Shown: positions 60,307 through 64,000 of the stretch, in pieces
Layout: every line of letters begins with the position of its first letter
Numbering within the stretch: position 1 is the first letter of the stretch
Notes under the pieces: model-generated
Told to the model about the DNA's origin: nothing
Seen by the model: only the letters and a program-made list of their open reading frames with translations
The model's database searches: none
Position numbers and translations under genes: made by a program
NCBI GenBank assembly: GCA_963767475.1
Contig: CAVYEI010000003.1
Coordinates: 1,054,001-1,118,000, forward strand
Source: WHSW01 sp963767475
GTDB lineage: Bacteria > Actinomycetota > Thermoleophilia > Solirubrobacterales > 70-9
DNA length: 64,000 bases
Reading direction: 5' to 3'

Positions 60307-60319
60307 CCGGCCGGGCCCG

Positions 60320-61090
60320 ATGACGGTCCTCTACGAGGTCGACGGCCCGCTCGCGATCGTCACCATCGACCGGCCCGAGGTCGCCAACGCGATCGACCGC
60401 CCGACCGCGGAGGCGCTTGCCGACGCCTTCCGCCGCTTCGACGAGGACGAGACGGCCGCGGTCGCGGTACTCACCGGCGCGGGCGAGAAGTTCTGCGCGG
60501 GCGCGGATCTGAAGGCGATGCAGGAGCCCGGCGCCCCGCGCGCCAGTCGCGTGGAGCTCGACGGCGACGGCCCCGTCGGCCCGACCCGGATGCTGCTGGG
60601 CAAGCCGGTGATCGCCGCGGTCGAGGGAAACGCCGTGGCCGGAGGGCTAGAGCTCGCCCTCTGGTGCGACCTGCGGGTCGCGGCAGAGGACGCCGTCTTC
60701 GGCGTCTACTGCCGCCGCTGGGGCATACCGCTGATGGACGGTGGCACGATCCGGCTCGCGCGCTTGATCGGCCACAGCCAGGCCCTCGACCTAATCCTCA
60801 CCGGGCGTGGGGTCAGCGGCGAGGAGGCGTTGCGGATCGGGCTCGCCAACCGGCTCGTCGCGCCGGGTCAGGCGCTCGCGGAAGCGGTGAAGCTGGCGCA
60901 CGAGATCGCCGCCCGCCCGCAGGCGGCGCTGCGCAGCGACCGGCTGTCGTCGTACGAGCAGTGGTCGCTGACGCTCGACGAGGCGCTCGCGAACGAGTAC
61001 CGCCACGGAATGGCGACGCTCGAGACCGGCGAGATGTTCGACGGGCTGAGCCGCTATGCCTCCGGCGCCTGGCGAGACGACGCGGCCTGA
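60320..61090 (+). CDS. Crotonase family protein (enoyl-CoA hydratase-like)
   Basis: 256 residues from ATG 60320 (MTVLYEVDGPLAIVTIDRPE). The crotonase oxyanion hole is formed by KFCAGADLKAM (Ala61-Asp63 region) and NAVAGGLELALWCDLRVA. Of the two catalytic Glu residues of true hydratases, the first is present (Glu111) but the second is replaced in FGVYCRRWGIPLMDGGTIRL (Cys/Arg). Hydration of enoyl-CoA is therefore doubtful; members of this subgroup may be isomerases, hydrolases or have unknown CoA chemistry. Tail-to-tail overlap of 37 bp with the hydrolase gene. Confidence 0.88.
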   Translation: MTVLYEVDGPLAIVTIDRPEVANAIDRPTAEALADAFRRFDEDETAAVAVLTGAGEKFCAGADLKAMQEPGAPRASRVELDGDGPVGPTRMLLGKPVIAAVEGNAVAGGLELALWCDLRVAAEDAVFGVYCRRWGIPLMDGGTIRLARLIGHSQALDLILTGRGVSGEEALRIGLANRLVAPGQALAEAVKLAHEIAARPQAALRSDRLSSYEQWSLTLDEALANEYRHGMATLETGEMFDGLSRYASGAWRDDAA

Positions 61091-62328
61091 GCCGCGAGCG
61101 CCTCGTCCAGGAATCCGATCACCGTGCGTTCGTAGCGAGCGGGACGCTCGGTGATCCCGCCGATGTGGTTGTCGCCCGGGACGGCCCAGTGGGTGGCGCC
61201 GGCGCCGGCGAGGTCCGCGTACCGCGGTGCCAAGGTCTCGTTCGGCGCGTCTGCCGACGAGATCAAGAGCAGCGGCGTCGGCGCGATCCGGGGGATCAGG
61301 TCGAACAAGGACGGTGGCGGGGCCGTGTCCGAAAACACGGCCAAGCTCGCGGTCTTGACCAGTGTGAACGGAGTGCCCGTGAGGCTCGCGAAGCCCTCGA
61401 CCTCGTGGCTCTCTTCGGCGTAGGAGCGAGCGCCGGCGCCCTCCGAGACAACCGCGTTCAGCCCGTGGTCATCCTCGGCCGCCACCTGCAACATCAACTC
61501 GCCGCCGACGGATAGTCCGAGGCCGCCGATGCGGCCGGGGTCGACATCTTCGCGGGTGCCCAGGTAGGCAATCGCCGCCTCGATGTCGAGCTCGCCGCCC
61601 CAACCGAAACCGTTGGGTGCTCCATCGCTCGCGCCTTCGCCGCGACGATCGAACAGCAGGACGCCGTACCCGTTCTCGACCAGCATCCGAGTCTGCTTCT
61701 GCGGGCCGTCGCGGCCGGGGAAGACGATCACGGCCGCGCCGTTTCGGGACGGCACGTACCAGCCCTCGAGCTCGAGGCCATCCTCGGTCGTGAAGGCCAC
61801 GTCCTCGTAGGCGGCGCCAAGGTCGGCCTCGGGCACCGCTGCGCTGGAGATGTGCGTGACCAGATATCCGAACCCCGTCGGGAACAGAATCAGGTCCGCC
61901 GCGAGTAGCGCGACGGCGGTCAACAGGACGCGCAGCCCATACCGGACGGGGCGGGACCGGTCGAAGCTGCGGCCACGCCACAAGGTCACGGCGCCGAGAC
62001 CCAGCAGCCCAAGACCCGCCGGGATCGCCAGCAGACCCGTGAAGTCATCGCCGGAAGGGCCGACCTCGAGCGAGTAGTAGACGGCCTCGATTCCGGCCAC
62101 AACCCCGAGCGCTCCGATCGCCACGGTCAGAAGACCGCTGGCAGCGGGGCGCAGACGCGGATAGGCGATCGCCGCGATCAGCAGCAGGCCGATCGGGATC
62201 AGGCCGCTGGCCACGTGATCCGTCGCCGTGGTCCCGGCCGGGGGCTGGAAGAAGGTGTCGTCGGCAACGTGCAGGGCGAGCAGGCCCGCTCCGACGCGAA
62301 AGAGAGTTGTCATTCGATTCGTGTTCAT
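61054..62328 (-). CDS. Membrane-anchored alpha/beta hydrolase
   Basis: 424 residues from ATG 62328 (MNTNRMTTLFRVGAG). The first 175 residues hold about five transmembrane helices. The remainder is an alpha/beta hydrolase: GWYVPSRNGAAVIVFPGRDG, LLFDRRGEGASDG, the nucleophile elbow GLGLSVGGEL with Ser in GLSVG, and the His in PGDNHIGGI. The catalytic side should face the cytosol or exterior depending on helix count, which I cannot fix. A 37-bp element shared with the neighbouring membrane-protein gene lies 28-64 nt upstream. Confidence 0.8.
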   Translation of the reverse strand: MNTNRMTTLFRVGAGLLALHVADDTFFQPPAGTTATDHVASGLIPIGLLLIAAIAYPRLRPAASGLLTVAIGALGVVAGIEAVYYSLEVGPSGDDFTGLLAIPAGLGLLGLGAVTLWRGRSFDRSRPVRYGLRVLLTAVALLAADLILFPTGFGYLVTHISSAAVPEADLGAAYEDVAFTTEDGLELEGWYVPSRNGAAVIVFPGRDGPQKQTRMLVENGYGVLLFDRRGEGASDGAPNGFGWGGELDIEAAIAYLGTREDVDPGRIGGLGLSVGGELMLQVAAEDDHGLNAVVSEGAGARSYAEESHEVEGFASLTGTPFTLVKTASLAVFSDTAPPPSLFDLIPRIAPTPLLLISSADAPNETLAPRYADLAGAGATHWAVPGDNHIGGITERPARYERTVIGFLDEALAAQAASSRQAPEA

Positions 62329-62355
62329 GGGGGCATCCTGTCCGGCGCCGGTGCC

Positions 62356-62392
62356 CCCGACCTCGGGGACACCCCCTGTACCGGGACCCTGA
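62356..62392 (-). promoter_or_regulatory. Shared 37-bp upstream element, copy 1
   Basis: 31 of 37 bases match 63198-63234. Both lie upstream of minus-strand genes next to a LuxR-type regulator gene. The conserved parts are CCCGACCTCGGG at one end and CCCCCTG-x-ACCG-x-GACCCTGA at the other (plus-strand sequence). Confidence 0.5.
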
Positions 62393-62409
62393 TCACCCCT
62401 ACCCACGAC

Positions 62410-62437
62410 CGACGGGCGCCCCGGAGGGCGCCCGTCG
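62410..62437 (-). terminator. Strong GC hairpin after the membrane-protein gene
   Basis: GACGGGCGCC (62411-62420) pairs perfectly with GGCGCCCGTC (62427-62436) around a 6-nt loop, extended by one more pair at each side. It lies 31 nt beyond the stop of the minus-strand gene at 62468. There is no T-run, which is common for terminators in such GC-rich genomes. Confidence 0.5.
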
Positions 62438-62467
62438 TGCTGTGCGGCGGATGTCCGAAGCGCGGGT

Positions 62468-63121
62468 TCAGGCGATCGCGCTCGGGTCCGCGTACTGGGT
62501 CTGAGGCGCGGGGACGCGAACGCCATTCGATGCCCTGACCGAGCGCTTCGACCCGACCATCCAGAGGCCCAGTGAGGCGACCGCAATGCCGATCGGAATC
62601 CCGAGCGGCGGCACCAAGGCGCTGAACCCGAGGATCCCACCGACGACGATCGCAGCGGAGATCACCTTCGGGAAGGCTCGAGCCCGAAACGAGGCGATGC
62701 CGAACAGTGCCCAGCCGATTGCGAAGGACAGGTAGCTGGCAACCGCGCCGATCGCAATCACAGTGGTCGGATCCGTATCGAGTGACGCGGGCGCCGCATC
62801 GGCGAGCCACGGCACGGCGAACGTCTCGAACCAGAGGTCACCGCCGAGCATCATCGTGCCGGCCAGTGCGGTGACGAACGCGATCGTGCCGAACCTGCCC
62901 GCCTTGTGAACGCCCCAGCCGTAGGCGCCAACCAGGGCGACCATCAGCGAGACGAAGCCGGCCATGTAGATCCCGCCGGCGATTTGATACTGCGGGTCGG
63001 TCGAGGTGCCGACGTGATCCTTGAGATCGAACGGGAGCATCAGCAGCTGCGCGACGATGATCAGGACGCCGGCGATCAGAGCCGCCGGTCCGGCGAGGCG
63101 AGTGAGTGGTGAGGACAACAT
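62468..63121 (-). CDS. Multi-pass membrane protein of unknown function
   Basis: 217 residues from ATG 63121 with an AAAGGA ribosome-binding site. About six hydrophobic helices (starting with LAGPAALIAGVLIIVAQLLM) and two short polar loops; the C-terminal 25 residues are soluble. It resembles the loosely defined DUF4386-like six-helix proteins, but I cannot confirm this. It lies between the LuxR-type regulator gene and the membrane hydrolase, all on the minus strand, with a shared upstream element. Confidence 0.65.
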   Translation of the reverse strand: MLSSPLTRLAGPAALIAGVLIIVAQLLMLPFDLKDHVGTSTDPQYQIAGGIYMAGFVSLMVALVGAYGWGVHKAGRFGTIAFVTALAGTMMLGGDLWFETFAVPWLADAAPASLDTDPTTVIAIGAVASYLSFAIGWALFGIASFRARAFPKVISAAIVVGGILGFSALVPPLGIPIGIAVASLGLWMVGSKRSVRASNGVRVPAPQTQYADPSAIA

Positions 63122-63197
63122 GTGAGTTCCTTTCTCTGCGGGTGGTGCGCCGGATTCGCGGCGCTTCATCCCCACCACACTCGCCGTTGCTGCCCAG

Positions 63198-63234
63198 CCC
63201 GACCTCGGGAGGGCCCCCTGAACCGAGACCCTGA
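63198..63234 (-). promoter_or_regulatory. Shared 37-bp upstream element, copy 2
   Basis: Copy of 62356-62392, here 77-113 nt upstream of the start at 63121. It overlaps the inverted repeat at 63229-63248. Confidence 0.5.
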
Positions 63235-63248
63235 GTTGCGGCTCAGGG
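63229..63248. repeat. Inverted repeat CCCTGAG-n6-CTCAGGG
   Basis: Perfect 7-bp arms (63229-63235 and 63242-63248). A further CTCAGGG stands at 63261-63267, at the end of the LuxR gene. It may be a terminator for that gene or an operator for the next. Confidence 0.45.
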
Positions 63249-63261
63249 ATCCGGTCGCGAC

Positions 63262-64000
63262 TCAGGGTGCGGCGATCCGCTCCTCGCGCTCGACCACGCG
63301 GGCCACCTCGACCCGCGAGCTGACCTCGAGCTTGAAGAAGATGTTTCGCAGGTGAGTCTCGATCGTCTTCTCGCTCAGGAAGAGGTCTGCCGCGATCAGC
63401 TTGTTCGTCTTGCGGTCGCGGACGAGCTCGGCAACCTCACGTTCGCGCGTCGACAGCGACTCGATCCCGGAGATCCCCTCCGCAACCGGGCCTCGGGTCT
63501 CGGCTCGCGCCCCGAGCCGGCGCAGTTCTCGGCGCACGTCGGCGCGCGCCCGCGTCGCCCCCAGCTGGCCGAGCTCGAGCTCTGCGGCACGCAGCGTGGC
63601 GACCCCCTGCTCGCGCTCGCCCGCCGCGACCTGAGCCCGCCCGGCCAGCGCCCGCGACCTCGCGGCCTCAGCCCTCGCTCCGACGCGCTGGGCCTCTGCG
63701 GCCGCCGCGAGCGCGTGGTCCGCCGCCGCGCCAGGGTCGCCGCCGGCAAGCTCGACCGCCGCCTGCGCACGCGTGCCGAATGCACGGTCGAGGGCCAGGC
63801 CGCCGTTGCCGGCGGCCTCGGCCGCGGTGACGTAGCGCTCAGCCTCGCCTTGGTCACCGTCAGCGAGGGCGGCGCGCGTGAGCGCCTCCAGATACCCAGC
63901 CCGCCAGAGCGGGATCAGCGGCAGATCCCAGCCGCCCGCGAGCTCAGCAAGGTTGGTCAGGTCGCAGGGCTCCCCCATCTCGCGCCGCAGCACGGCCAGC
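63262..64000 (-). CDS. LuxR family regulator, C-terminal part
   Basis: The frame is open to the window edge, so the N-terminus (possibly a large ATPase domain) is missing. The visible 246 residues contain Ala/Arg-rich TPR-like helices (about 1-165 of the part seen) and a C-terminal LuxR helix-turn-helix: SLSTREREVAELVRDRKTNK, LIAADLFLSEKTIETHLRNI and FFKLEVSSRVEVARVVE. This layout matches the large LAL-type or AAA-LuxR regulators common in this class. It precedes two membrane-protein genes on the same strand that share an upstream element, its likely targets. Confidence 0.9.
   Translation of the reverse strand, partial: LAVLRREMGEPCDLTNLAELAGGWDLPLIPLWRAGYLEALTRAALADGDQGEAERYVTAAEAAGNGGLALDRAFGTRAQAAVELAGGDPGAAADHALAAAAEAQRVGARAEAARSRALAGRAQVAAGEREQGVATLRAAELELGQLGATRARADVRRELRRLGARAETRGPVAEGISGIESLSTREREVAELVRDRKTNKLIAADLFLSEKTIETHLRNIFFKLEVSSRVEVARVVEREERIAAP

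Overview
The window is high-GC DNA (about 70 percent by eye) from an actinobacterium, most likely of the Thermoleophilia/Solirubrobacterales. Three things suggest this. The order rpmE - yqhQ - prfA - prmC - sua5 - glyA - wecA-like - atpZ/I - atpBEFHAGDC is the classic actinobacterial arrangement. Many genes appear to be read from leaderless promoters. Several secreted proteins have styles I associate with that class: NHL propellers, Ser/Thr-rich Ig-like repeats, and an N-terminal NSV-NDI-GAV motif. The class assignment is inference; no rRNA or tRNA gene is present.

Layout. 1-3.2 kb: the end of S-adenosylhomocysteinase, an ArfB-type ribosome-rescue hydrolase, a CPA2 antiporter and a secreted lipase. 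3.3-7.9 kb: an accessory block of small orphan genes, including two SnoaL-like proteins, an RTX-like secreted protein and a colicin-E-type immunity protein, with a 21-nt repeat at two gene ends. 7.9-14.8 kb: a tightly coupled minus-strand set for sugar nucleotides (SIS isomerase, NDP-sugar pyrophosphorylase, UDP-glucose dehydrogenase), an LCP ligase with a very long acidic N-terminus, and an M20 deacylase. 14.8-22.3 kb: the complete F1Fo ATP synthase operon. 22.5-30.6 kb: WecA/MraY-like transferase, DUF354 protein, glyA, sua5, prmC, prfA, yqhQ and rpmE.

30.6-36.1 kb: universal stress protein, then a TetR-controlled unit (two SnoaL-like proteins and an alpha/beta hydrolase), and a secreted Ig-repeat protein. 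36.1-42.6 kb: ETF-quinone oxidoreductase, etfA and etfB, then a split B12-dependent acyl-CoA mutase whose active-site residues indicate isobutyryl-CoA mutase rather than methylmalonyl-CoA mutase, with a response regulator between its two subunits. 42.6-50.1 kb: amidase, HAD phosphatase, NHL protein, thiolase, leucyl aminopeptidase. 50.1-53.8 kb: a FIST sensor followed by a GAF-GGDEF-EAL protein. 53.8-64 kb: thioesterase, HxlR regulator, acyl-CoA dehydrogenase, MeaB chaperone, acyltransferase, BBE-type flavoenzyme, crotonase, and a LuxR-regulator-linked pair of membrane proteins.

Much of the right half fits acyl-CoA oxidation: acyl-CoA dehydrogenase to ETF to ETF-QO to the quinone pool, thiolase, crotonase, thioesterase, B12 mutase and its GTPase chaperone. 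A FadR-like palindrome in front of etfB suggests fatty-acid control.

Data quality: atpA (two), the GGDEF-EAL gene (two) and the acyl-CoA dehydrogenase gene (one) each carry single-base insertions. All five are +1 events in otherwise conserved genes, so they look like assembly errors rather than real pseudogenes. No intergenic stretch exceeds 300 bases, and I saw no tRNA, rRNA, CRISPR array, transposase or integrase.
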